64,000 nt of DNA from Bretschneidera sinensis (Eukaryota > Streptophyta > Magnoliopsida > Brassicales > Akaniaceae): the NCBI GenBank assembly GCA_023935145.1, contig CM043700.1, forward strand, positions 28,528,501 to 28,592,500, read 5' to 3'. The stretch's first letter is position 1. Each line of letters opens with the position of its first letter. Below are positions 10,717 through 19,292 of the stretch, in pieces. The notes beneath the pieces were generated by a model. That model was given only the letters and a program-made list of their open reading frames with translations, searched no databases and was not told where the DNA came from. Made by a program: the position numbers and the translations under genes.

Positions 10717-11973
10717 TCATGGTGCGGGAGAGTCCGAGCTGTCACGAAGAAGTTCCCTAATCTCAGCTAGGGAACCCTCGGTGTGCTCTCGATGTAACTC
10801 GAAGTCATCCCGTAGATGGTCTATGGAGGAGCTCAGCCTCTGATAATCGGACTGCATGGACTGAAAACCGGATTCCATCGTCATCTGAAGACTCGTGATA
10901 GCTCGTAGGATGTCACCATATCCAGTCTGACCAGTACTCGAGCCACCAATGGGAGGTGCTCGGGTATCTGTCTCCATCTCAGCAGCCGTATCAGCATCCT
11001 CACCACTGTCACTCGCATCCTCTCGAATCCTTAGGCGCTTTCCAGCCTTAGGATAGAGAAACCCTTCACGAACAGTACATCCCATCTTCTTCAGAGATGA
11101 GATGTTGATGATATCCGTCAATCCAATATCCTGAGCCTCGGAGGCAGGCAAAGGTACCCGGAAGTGCTGGAGGATGAGTGTAATGAGCATCCCATAAGGA
11201 AGACACCCGGAGTCGTTTGCTTCACCGTTTATCATGTTGGCGAGCAGCAGAGGATATATATTGAAGTGGTGCCCAGATTTTAGGCACCAAATCAATACCG
11301 TATCTATTTTAGATAGATACCCTCGACTCCCGAGTCTCGGGTGGATGGTCCAACTGACAATCAATTGAAACATTTTTGAGTCGAGGGGCAAGTCACTACA
11401 TGTGTGAAATGTAGTGGGTCTGTACACATAGTTAGGGTCGCCCCTGACTATCCGACAGGCCTCCTCAACTTCAAAGTTGTCTGGCCATCCATCCAGACTC
11501 CATTGAACCCCCCTTATAGGGATTCTCAGAATGCTCATCAAGAGGTCAGTGTTGACCTCAAACTCCACACCGCTAACTCTGGTTCTGAATCTCAGAGCCA
11601 GAGGACTGGGTTTCACCAAGTTCGCATAGAACTGGTGAATCAGTCGCGGGTAATATTTTTCATGAATACTGACCAGTGGGGTCAGATTTATTGCCTCAAA
11701 GGCTGGTAGAATATCGAAATTACCATGACGAATGGAGTCGAAATCAACGACTCTACCCGTCATGATTTTCTTGTGACGGATTATAGAGTTATACCTCTTA
11801 TGAGCAGCTGGGCTGAAAAACAGAGCCTGCTCCAACTCTGTTCTGGGCTCCTTGCTGGATGACCCTGCTACTCCCTTCCCTTTTGATTCCGAAGCCGAAG
11901 GTTTTGAAGACCTAGGCTTTTTGGGCGCATTAGGTCCACTTGTTGTGAGTTTTATACGGATTTTGTCACTCAT
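10717..11973 (-). CDS. Third ORF of the retrotransposon, plant transposon-protein domain (418 aa)
   Basis: Accessory protein in the env-like position downstream of pol. Residues 1-45 are basic and Ser-rich with a nuclear-signal-like PKKPRSSK (17-24). Residues about 75-305 resemble the putative plant transposon protein domain found in accessory ORFs of Sirevirus and Athila/Tat elements (landmarks HQFYANLV at 113-120, FEVNTDLLMSILRIP at 138-152, LPYGMLITLILQHF at 258-271). A second basic patch KAGKRLRIR is at 309-317. An acidic linker follows, then a coiled coil at about 353-411. I see no signal peptide and no clear membrane anchor, so 'envelope-like' would be positional only. It is the first ATG after a TATA box at 12185-12191, with no ATG between. 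Function unknown; a nuclear, multimeric, DNA-associated role is inference. Confidence 0.85.
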   Translation of the reverse strand: MSDKIRIKLTTSGPNAPKKPRSSKPSASESKGKGVAGSSSKEPRTELEQALFFSPAAHKRYNSIIRHKKIMTGRVVDFDSIRHGNFDILPAFEAINLTPLVSIHEKYYPRLIHQFYANLVKPSPLALRFRTRVSGVEFEVNTDLLMSILRIPIRGVQWSLDGWPDNFEVEEACRIVRGDPNYVYRPTTFHTCSDLPLDSKMFQLIVSWTIHPRLGSRGYLSKIDTVLIWCLKSGHHFNIYPLLLANMINGEANDSGCLPYGMLITLILQHFRVPLPASEAQDIGLTDIINISSLKKMGCTVREGFLYPKAGKRLRIREDASDSGEDADTAAEMETDTRAPPIGGSSTGQTGYGDILRAITSLQMTMESGFQSMQSDYQRLSSSIDHLRDDFELHREHTEGSLAEIRELLRDSSDSPAP

Positions 11974-12184
11974 TTTCGAGAAATTTGAAGTTTTTGGAAA
12001 AAGGAAATTTGGTAAAAATGAGAGATTTTAACCGTAGAAAGTTAAAAATCTCTTTAGGAATGAGTAGATCGGTGTGTTTAGAAGGGATTTGGATGGTTTT
12101 TAGATCAAAAAGATGAATTTTTCTAGAGAGAGAAAGCTTGGGCTCTTTGAAAATGGCGTAAAGAGGGCGAAAATGAACAGTCCC

Positions 12185-12191
12185 TTTTATA
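12185..12191 (-). promoter_or_regulatory. TATA box of a probable internal promoter for the third ORF
   Basis: CTATAAAAGGGA on the minus strand (12181-12192), a near-consensus plant TATA. It starts 12 bp below the last palindrome (12203) and about 210 bp above the ORF start at 11973. No ATG lies between on the minus strand. A start site near 12160 is predicted. Confidence 0.6.
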
Positions 12192-12202
12192 GAATCGCGA
12201 TA

Positions 12203-12539
12203 CCAGTCGACTGGGTAAACTTACCAGTCGACTGGGCCCCTTTGAAAAGATGAACAGTTCTCTTATCAGTCGACTGGGTAAACGTACCAGTCGACTGGAT
12301 TAACTGACAGTGAGATACCAGTCTACTGGGCTATCGTTACCAGTCGACTGGAGGTTCATAAAAATGAAAAAAATTTGGCTCCCAGCAGGATTTGATCTTA
12401 TAGACGACTGGAGAAGACTTACCAGTCGTCTGGAGTTTTTGGCAGAGAGTTACCAGTCGACTGGGTTAAAATTACCAGTCGACTGGACAATCAGGCAGTA
12501 ACTTACCAGTCGACTGGAGCACATTTACCAGTCGACTGG
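12203..12539. repeat. Internal array of palindromes upstream of the third ORF
   Basis: Perfect CCAGTCGACTGG starts at 12203, 12224, 12287, 12340, 12453, 12475, 12506 and 12528. One-mismatch copies start at 12266, 12318 and 12422, and a three-mismatch copy at 12400. Distances are 21, 42, 21, 31, 22, 60, 22, 31, 22, 31 and 22 bp, so all but the 60 fit whole helical turns. The spacers do not resemble those in the LTR beyond the bases touching the palindrome. Confidence 0.95.
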
Positions 12540-12681
12540 ACCATTAGTAAAATTTCCAGTCTTGAATTTATAGCACGAATTTGTTTATCTATGACATTTT
12601 TGAGTGAAGGGAATAATTAAACATGGATTAATACTCTATCACTCAATGTCAAACATGCAAATGATGAAATGTGAGATGCAA

Positions 12682-15600
12682 TCAAACATTCAATTTATCA
12701 AAATCAAGCAATCCCATCAACTTTCTTATTTTGCAAAAACTAGCTTCACTTAAGGGTTTTGTAAGAATATCAGCTATTTGATCTTCTGAAGGTATAAATT
12801 CTAATCTTATATCACCTTTTTGAGCATGGTCTCTTAAGAAATGATGTCTAATCTCTATATGCTTGGTTCTAGAGTGCTGAATAGGATTTTTGGTTAGGTT
12901 GATGGCACTAGTATTATCACAAAATATAGGAATATTTTTTAGACTCATGCCATAGTCTTCTAGTTGTTGTTTCATCCATAGTACTTGGGCACAACAACTC
13001 CCAGCTGCTACATATTCCGCCTCAGCGGTTGATAGTGCAACTGAATTCTGTTTCTTGGAGAACCAAGAAGTTAACATAGCACCTAAGAATTGGCATGTTC
13101 CACTTGTGCTTTTTCTATCTAACCTACATCCAGCAAAATCAGCATCCGAATATCCTACTAGCTCAAAAGATGATTCTCTAGAATACCATAATCCTATGGT
13201 CTGGGTCCCTTGTAGATATCTAAGGATTCTTTTTACTGCAACTACATGTGATTCCTTAGGATTAGATTGAAATCTAGCGCACATGCATACACTGAACATT
13301 ATATCAGGTCTACTTGCAGTCAAGTACAGTAAAGCACCTATCATGCTTCTATAATATTTAGAATCTGCATTTTTACCTCCTTCATCAAGATCAAGTTTGG
13401 TGGTTGTGCTCATAGGTGTTCCAATTGGTTTTGAGCTTTCCATCCCGAACCTCTTTAGTAGATCTTTGACGTACTTTTGTTGATTGATGAAGATACCTCC
13501 TTTTAGTTGCTTGATTTGCAGTCCAAGGAAGTAGGTAAGTTCTCCCATCATGCTCATTTCAAATTCACCTTGCATGCACTTAGCAAACTCTTGACACATA
13601 GATTCATTAGTAGCACCAAATATAATATCATCAACATATATTTGAACTATCAAAGTGTCATTTTTGTGAGTTTTTGTGAAGAGAGTTGTATCTATTCTTC
13701 CTCTTACAAAATCATTATCAATCAAAAATTTGCTTAGTCTTTCGTACCATGCCCTTGGTGCTTGCTTCAGCCCATATAAAGCCTTAGAAAGCTTGTAGAC
13801 ATGATTTGGAAGACTAGGGTTTTCAAAACCAAGAGGTTGTTCAACATAAACCTCTTCTTCTATAAAGCCATTTAAAAAGGCACTTTTCACATCCATTTGA
13901 AATAGCTTGAATTTATTAAAGCATGCAAAGGCTAATAACATTCGAATAGCTTCTAATCTAGCTACGGGAGCATAGGTTTCATCAAAATCTATTCCTTCCT
14001 CTTGATTATATCCCTTAGCAACTAGCCTAGCCTTATTTCTAGTTACTATACCATTTTCATCCATTTTATTTCTATATACCCATTTAGTTCCAATAATTGA
14101 ATGATCTTTAGGTCTTGGAACTAGTTCCCAAACATTGTTTCTCTCAAATTGATTTATCTCTTCCTGCATTGCAATTATCCAATCATTATCTTTTTCAGCT
14201 TCTATAAATGTCTTAGGTTCTACTTGAGACAAATAAGCTGCAAAATTGCAAGTATTTCTAATGGAAGAGCGAGTTCTTACCCCTTGTGAAGGATCACCAA
14301 TTACTTGATCAATTGGATGATGATTTACATACCTCCAATCCTTGGGTAGATTTTCCTCTTGTTGACTTGAGGATGGTTGGTCTAAATTTGGAGTTGCCAT
14401 CCCTTCATTTGTTTGAGAAGAACTCACTTTTGGGTCAACAATGGGAGTAGAAGTTTCCATTCTTGGAATAAAATCTGCATCATCTTTAAAGGAAATTTCT
14501 CCACTACTCATTGGGTTAGATTCATCAATAGTTACATGCACAGATTCTTCTACTACTAGAGTTCTCTTATTGAAAACTCTATAAGCCTTACTAGTAGTAG
14601 AATATCCTAAAAATATCCCTTCATCGGTCTTGGAATCAAATTTACCCAAGTTAGTTTTATTGTTATTTAAGATGAAGCACTTACTACCAAAGGCACGAAA
14701 ATAGGAAATATTGGGCTTTCTCCCTTTCCATAGTTCATAAGGAGTTTTATCAAGCAGGGGCCTTATCAAAATTCTATTTAAAATATAGCAAGAAGTATTC
14801 ACGGCTTCAGCCCAAAAATATTTTGGTAAATTATTTTCACAAAGCATTGTTCTTGAAAATTCTTCTAGAACTCTATTTTTCCTCTCAACAACTCCATTTT
14901 GTTGAGGAGTTCTAGGAGCTGAAAAGTTGTGATTAATTCCATTTTCATCACAAAATTTTGAAAAGCTTTGATTTTCAAATTCTTTGCCATGATCACTTCT
15001 TATGCTTGAAATACAAATTCCTTTTTCATTTTGTACCTTTTTGCAAAACTTTTCAAATCCTTTGAAAGCTTCATCCTTATAAGCAATAAAAATAACAAAG
15101 GTATATCTTGAATAGTCATCAACAATAATAAGAGCATATTGATGGCCACCTAGACTAATGGTACTAATTGGACCAAATAAGTCCATATGCAAAAGTTCCA
15201 AAGGTCTAGTAGTTGAGACAACATTTTTTGCTTTGAAAGATATCCTAGTTTGTTTTCCCATTTGACAAGCATTGCAAATTTTGTTTTTCTCAAAATTGAT
15301 TTTAGGAAGACCAATAACTAAATCTTTTCTTGAAACAATTTTTAGCAAGTTCATGTTTACATGACCAAGCCTTCTATGCCATAGCCATTGATTTTCACTA
15401 AAAGCAGGAAAACATTTTTCATTATTGGAATGTAAGGATTTCAAATCAACTATATAGACATTTTCATGTCTATGGCCAATGAATTTGATCTTGTTGCTCT
15501 TGATGTCTATAACTAGACAATGAGAGGTCTCAAATGTGACTTTATATCCTTTGTCACATAATTGACTAATGCTAAGTAAATTTGGCTTTAAGCCTTGTAC

Positions 15601-15804
15601 TAGCAATACATTATCTAAAGTTGAGAAATCATTACCGACTTTTCCATGCCCGATGATCTTTATTTTAGTATTGTCTCCAATGGTCACAAGTCCACCATCT
15701 CTTAGAGTTAGCTCCTTGAATACGCTTTTATCACCGGTCATATGCTTTGAGCAACCGCTATCAAGGTACCAACAGTTACCTTTCTCCTTGGTGTGAAGGC
15801 AAAT
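12682..15804 (-). CDS. pol: Copia pol polyprotein: protease, integrase, reverse transcriptase, RNase H
   Basis: In the same frame as gag, right after its UAG (15805-15807). The protease site [13 protein letters not shown] lies at 15741-15771. Counting from M at 15741: integrase HHCC finger H122, H127, C156, C159; integrase triad D187, D250, E286 with D-35-E spacing; RT core around 535-780 with YVDD at 702-705; RNase H with D866, E908 and D942 and the [14 protein letters not shown] block at 956-969. The order INT before RT makes it copia. The 1019 codons from that Met are open, so every enzyme looks intact. Translation probably needs readthrough of, or fusion with, gag, because no better start precedes the protease motif. 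Confidence 0.95.
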   Translation of the reverse strand: MCLHTKEKGNCWYLDSGCSKHMTGDKSVFKELTLRDGGLVTIGDNTKIKIIGHGKVGNDFSTLDNVLLVQGLKPNLLSISQLCDKGYKVTFETSHCLVIDIKSNKIKFIGHRHENVYIVDLKSLHSNNEKCFPAFSENQWLWHRRLGHVNMNLLKIVSRKDLVIGLPKINFEKNKICNACQMGKQTRISFKAKNVVSTTRPLELLHMDLFGPISTISLGGHQYALIIVDDYSRYTFVIFIAYKDEAFKGFEKFCKKVQNEKGICISSIRSDHGKEFENQSFSKFCDENGINHNFSAPRTPQQNGVVERKNRVLEEFSRTMLCENNLPKYFWAEAVNTSCYILNRILIRPLLDKTPYELWKGRKPNISYFRAFGSKCFILNNNKTNLGKFDSKTDEGIFLGYSTTSKAYRVFNKRTLVVEESVHVTIDESNPMSSGEISFKDDADFIPRMETSTPIVDPKVSSSQTNEGMATPNLDQPSSSQQEENLPKDWRYVNHHPIDQVIGDPSQGVRTRSSIRNTCNFAAYLSQVEPKTFIEAEKDNDWIIAMQEEINQFERNNVWELVPRPKDHSIIGTKWVYRNKMDENGIVTRNKARLVAKGYNQEEGIDFDETYAPVARLEAIRMLLAFACFNKFKLFQMDVKSAFLNGFIEEEVYVEQPLGFENPSLPNHVYKLSKALYGLKQAPRAWYERLSKFLIDNDFVRGRIDTTLFTKTHKNDTLIVQIYVDDIIFGATNESMCQEFAKCMQGEFEMSMMGELTYFLGLQIKQLKGGIFINQQKYVKDLLKRFGMESSKPIGTPMSTTTKLDLDEGGKNADSKYYRSMIGALLYLTASRPDIMFSVCMCARFQSNPKESHVVAVKRILRYLQGTQTIGLWYSRESSFELVGYSDADFAGCRLDRKSTSGTCQFLGAMLTSWFSKKQNSVALSTAEAEYVAAGSCCAQVLWMKQQLEDYGMSLKNIPIFCDNTSAINLTKNPIQHSRTKHIEIRHHFLRDHAQKGDIRLEFIPSEDQIADILTKPLSEASFCKIRKLMGLLDFDKLNV

Positions 15805-17865
15805 CTACATCACACAAGGATATACGATAGCATTTTTAGGTACCCAAAATTTCTTGGGTCCTTTGGGGTTAGTCCTTGAAAATACGGTTCCTTTTGGGAC
15901 CCATACTTTCTTAACAATATATGGTGCTCTATGAACATGTTGATGATGCACAGACCTATCATTATAGTCATAGAAATTTCTAGGAAATTTTACATGTGCA
16001 TTCCTATAATCCTTAGGATGATAGTTCCTAGGATACATGATTCTATGGTAAGGGGTATGAAAATGCATGTCATTTCCAGAAAATGAACGATGATGCATTA
16101 TAGGATACATGCTAGCATATGTATGCAAGTTATTTCTAAAATAGCTATGATGGTGATTTCTAGGTTGAGCATGAGCAGAATGCATTCTTTGATTATACAC
16201 ATTGTTCCTAGAATGAGCATGATGATTATTTCTAGGATGTGTATGAGCATTTCTAGAATGAGCATACAAATAAGCATGAGTATTTTTAGGATGCTTCAAT
16301 TTAGTATGATCATTTAGGTTTCTAGAGTTCCTTGGATTTATTAAGGGAGTGCTTTTAACAAGGTTAGGAGCTTTCGAAGTAGAAGCTCCATCTGCACAAG
16401 AGGCTTTCATGAATAAGCTCTCTTTTGTTTTTTGTTTTCCCAATGGAGAATATCCTACACCAGATTTTCCTCCACTTAATCTTTGGGAAGAAAGCACTTC
16501 ATCAAGTTTTTCTTTACCAAGCATAAGTCTAGATACAGTGCTGTTTAATTCAGAAATTTTATTTTTCAAATTTTCATTTTCATCTTTAAGAAAATCTTGA
16601 GACGAATTATACAGTAAAGATAATAATTTTTCTTTTTCTTCTCTAAGAACTATCATTTCCTTAGAAAGAGATGATACTTCTTTCTTAAGAACAGAATTTC
16701 TAGAATCAAATTTCTTTAATTCTTCATGCATTTCATTTATGACTTCTAGTAATTCTTCACTACTAGTAACAATATTATTTTTTGAAGAGGGAGAAGATGT
16801 TACCTCACTTTCATCATCGATTGCCATTAAACAGAGGTTGGCAATCTCTTCGTATCCAATTTCTTTGTCTGATGACTCATCTTCTTCGTCATCGCTCCAG
16901 GTAGTTGCTACCATAGCTTTCTTCTTGAAGCCCTTGTATGGTTTGCTTGAAACCGGACAGTCAGCTTTTATATGTCCTGGCTTCTTGCAGCCATAGCACA
17001 TAAGTGGTTCCCTTTTTGAGGTGGGATCCTTTGAGTAAGGTTTCTTGCTTTTCTTCAAGAACCTATGGAATCGTCTGGTGATTAAAGCCATTTCACCATC
17101 CTCTTCACTGCTCTCTGCTTCTTGTTCTAATTCCTTTTCTTTGTTGCTCGTAGAAGCTTTGAGAGCAATTTGCTTCTTCTTCTTCTCATCATCATTGACG
17201 ATGGGAGTCATTTCTTCCATCTCGTATGTCAATAATGACCCAAGCAGCGTCTCAACATCAAGCTTGTCAAGATTTTTGGCCTCTTGAATGGCTGTCCTCT
17301 TTGGTTTCCATTCTGGAGGTAGAGATCTTAAGATTTTTCTGGTTAGTTCAACTTCCTCAATATTCTTGCCAAGCAATTTTAAACTATTTATAATAGTAGT
17401 AAATCGTGAGTGCATTTCAGAAATGGTTTCATTAGGAGACATCTTAAAAGATTCATATTCAGAAATTAGCATGTAAATTTTAGACTTTTTTACTTCACTT
17501 GTTCCTTCATATGTGACTTGCAATTTGTCCCATATTTCTTTAGCAGAAACACATGCAGATATTTTGTTATATTCAGAAATATCTAAAGCACAATGTAGCA
17601 TGCTTGTTGCTCTGCTATTGAGAGACATTGTTCTACAATCCTCGTCAGTAAACTCAGTTTTGAGTTTAGGCATTGTATGAAGAGTCTCTCCAATAACTAT
17701 TTCTTTTGAGGGAATTTTAGGTCCCTCTTCTATAATTCTCCATAGATTGTAATCTTGTCCTTCGACGAAGATTTTCATTCTATTTTTCCAGTAGTTATAA
17801 TTCGATCCATTGAACAATGGAGGTCTAGTATAAGAGTGTCCCTCAGAGTAGCTATTTGCTGCCAT
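15805..17865 (-). CDS. gag: Copia gag capsid/nucleocapsid protein (686 aa)
   Basis: Structural protein forming the virus-like particle. The N-terminus (PPLFNGSNYNYWKNRMKIF, residues 16-34) and the following about 190 residues match the copia gag UBN2 fold. A CCHC zinc knuckle is at C290-x2-C293-x4-H298-x4-C303. A heptad-rich, probably coiled-coil stretch follows at about 370-470, then an unusual His/Asn/Arg-rich tail at about 525-640 with repeated RN-H units. At 686 aa it is about twice the usual copia gag, as in Sireviruses. Start ATG 17865 lies about 45 nt after the PBS. It ends at TAG 15805-15807; the next 21 codons stay in frame into the protease motif, so gag and pol are one frame broken by one stop. 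Confidence 0.94.
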   Translation of the reverse strand: MAANSYSEGHSYTRPPLFNGSNYNYWKNRMKIFVEGQDYNLWRIIEEGPKIPSKEIVIGETLHTMPKLKTEFTDEDCRTMSLNSRATSMLHCALDISEYNKISACVSAKEIWDKLQVTYEGTSEVKKSKIYMLISEYESFKMSPNETISEMHSRFTTIINSLKLLGKNIEEVELTRKILRSLPPEWKPKRTAIQEAKNLDKLDVETLLGSLLTYEMEEMTPIVNDDEKKKKQIALKASTSNKEKELEQEAESSEEDGEMALITRRFHRFLKKSKKPYSKDPTSKREPLMCYGCKKPGHIKADCPVSSKPYKGFKKKAMVATTWSDDEEDESSDKEIGYEEIANLCLMAIDDESEVTSSPSSKNNIVTSSEELLEVINEMHEELKKFDSRNSVLKKEVSSLSKEMIVLREEKEKLLSLLYNSSQDFLKDENENLKNKISELNSTVSRLMLGKEKLDEVLSSQRLSGGKSGVGYSPLGKQKTKESLFMKASCADGASTSKAPNLVKSTPLINPRNSRNLNDHTKLKHPKNTHAYLYAHSRNAHTHPRNNHHAHSRNNVYNQRMHSAHAQPRNHHHSYFRNNLHTYASMYPIMHHRSFSGNDMHFHTPYHRIMYPRNYHPKDYRNAHVKFPRNFYDYNDRSVHHQHVHRAPYIVKKVWVPKGTVFSRTNPKGPKKFWVPKNAIVYPCVM

Positions 17866-17906
17866 TGGATCAACTCTAGGAATTTAAGCCTTATAAAGAG
17901 AACTAG

Positions 17907-17918
17907 GCTCTGATACCA
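17907..17918 (-). other. Primer-binding site (tRNA-Met type)
   Basis: TGGTATCAGAGC on the minus strand, two bases inside the 5' LTR, is the standard copia PBS complementary to the 3' end of initiator tRNA-Met. It fixes the direction of transcription. Confidence 0.95.
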
Positions 17919-18495
17919 ATTGTAGCTCGAGGTTTCAACCCAAGAGGGGGGGTGAATTGGGTTTTTAAAAACTTTTGCGGAATTTATACAAGTTTATAAA
18001 AACTGATAAGCAACAAATAATTGATACAAGTAGAAAGCTGTAAATAAAGAGTTTAAGGAAAGAGGATGCAAACACAGTTATAGTGGTTCGGCAATATCGG
18101 ATTCGTTCCGACCCTACGTCCACTCTCTTCAAGGAACTCCTTGAAGTAATCCACTAAGAAAACTTAGTCGCACAACTTAGCCGGGTGTTGCACAAACCGT
18201 ACACAAGCAATTTACAGGAATTGCTTAAACCGAAAAATCCCCTTCCTTTCGGAAGTTTCCCCTTCCTCTCGGAAGTAATCCCTTTACAAAGATGGTGTAA
18301 AGTAAAAGGTAGAGAGACAACAAATGAAAGCTTATTACAACAGAAATGTCTCTCTTTCAAAGTAAAGCTTGAAGAAATGGCTCAATAAGATTATTTCAAA
18401 GCTTTTTGTGTTTCAAGAGTATAAAAACTTGATTATATGAGATCAACTCTTTTTGAATATGTGCTGCTAGTTATTGAATGCTTTGCTGAGAGGGT

Positions 18496-18502
18496 TTATA
18501 TA
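18496..18502 (-). promoter_or_regulatory. LTR TATA box
   Basis: CTATATAAACC on the minus strand, 96 bp downstream of the nearest palindrome (18598). Transcription is expected to begin near 18465-18470. Confidence 0.65.
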
Positions 18503-18597
18503 GCAATCAATTAATATGGCCGTTTTGGACTTTAATTTGAAAAAGATTTACTTTAAAACGTTCAGATTTGGAGTCCAACGGTCATATTTTTGAACTA

Positions 18598-18862
18598 CCA
18601 GTCGACTGGGTCGAGATACCAGTCGACTGGGTTCACTTGAAAAATATACGTTTTCAGACCTTCTGGGTATCCAGTCGACTGGTATATATCATCCAGTCGA
18701 CTGGGGACTTTCTGTCCATTGTGCCAGTCGACTGGGTTGATTCATCCAGTCGACTGGGAAATTACTGGTCAAAGTACCAGTCGACTGGGTTAATTCATCC
18801 AGTCGACTGGGTACCTTCTGACCCATATATCAGTCGACTGGTATATGTACCCAGTCGACTGG
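18598..18862. repeat. Array of ten 12-bp palindromes (promoter LTR)
   Basis: Same array as 9587-9851, shifted by 9011 bp. Here the tenth site (18851-18862) is a perfect CCAGTCGACTGG, so nine of ten are perfect. It occupies roughly 100-365 bp upstream of the TATA box, an enhancer position. Confidence 0.96.
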
Positions 18863-19170
18863 GTTGTCTTCCAACCCAGTTTTTCTTCTGTTTTTCATTA
18901 AAAACATTTTAAAATTAATGGTTTTAGAAAAACCATTTGTGTTTGAGCCATTAAACAAGCTAATACAATGTATGAGTGAGACTTACATTGGTTCTAAACC
19001 TTAAGACCTATACTAGATCTTCAGTCTTCACTTGATACTTGATTTGGTTCGAGTTTTTGCACTTTGTTCCTTGGTTGAATGTGTTTGATCCTTAATACAA
19101 CTTAGTTTAAACATGTTAGTTAAATAACAGTTGTGTTTTGCCATCATTAAAATACGGGCGAGGGTCAACA

Positions 19171-19175
19171 ATAAG
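19171..19175. repeat. Target-site duplication ATAAG (right)
   Basis: Exact copy of 8905-8909 immediately after the right LTR. Confidence 0.93.
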
Positions 19176-19292
19176 GTATTTTAAAATTCTCTCAATCACA
19201 TTATACTATAATATACTTTATAAAGATAACATAATGTGATTGAATGAAATTTAGAAAAACCTTATAAGATCGATCTTGCATAATAACTTTTA

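Larger units (their letters stand above)
8910..19170 (-). mobile_element. Sirevirus-type Ty1/copia LTR retrotransposon, 10.26 kb
   Basis: Complete element in minus orientation. In transcription order: LTR (19170 to 17921), tRNA-Met-type PBS, gag (17865 to 15805), pol (protease, integrase, RT, RNase H, to 12682), a palindrome array, a third ORF (11973 to 10717), two polypurine motifs, and LTR (10159 to 8910). The order PR-INT-RT-RH defines copia. The long gag, the extra ORF after pol and repeated PPTs fit the Sirevirus (SIRE/Maximus) lineage. Termini are TG...CA with TSD ATAAG. The LTRs differ at one visible base. The only obvious coding lesion is an in-frame UAG between gag and pol. Confidence 0.95.
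17921..19170 (-). repeat. LTR, upstream (promoter) copy (1250 bp)
   Basis: The 5' LTR of the minus-strand element. Reading down from 19170: a U3 of about 700 bp carrying the palindrome array, the TATA box at 18496-18502, then about 550 bp of R-U5 to 17921. Near identity with the other LTR indicates recent insertion. Confidence 0.96.
8878..19292. mobile_element. Older foldback/MITE element split by the copia insertion
   Basis: With the retrotransposon and one target copy removed, 8878-8909 runs straight into 19176-19204. This composite arm is the approximate reverse complement of 19231-19292: the left arm has ATCGATTTTATAAG then CTCAATCACATTAT, and the right arm has ATAATGTGATTGAA then CTTATAAGATCGAT. 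The restored hairpin has arms of about 60 bp and a loop of about 25 bp, typical of a small foldback MITE. The copia element therefore landed in its left arm. Confidence 0.7.

Noticed and set aside
16090..17476. Series of plus-strand ORFs opposite gag
   Set aside because: Shadows of the gag frame, including the Met/Ile-rich one caused by the His-rich tail.
18154..18360. 68-aa sense ORF in the LTR leader (also 9143-9349)
   Set aside because: It could be a uORF in the LTR transcript, but nothing supports coding; the DNA is R-U5.
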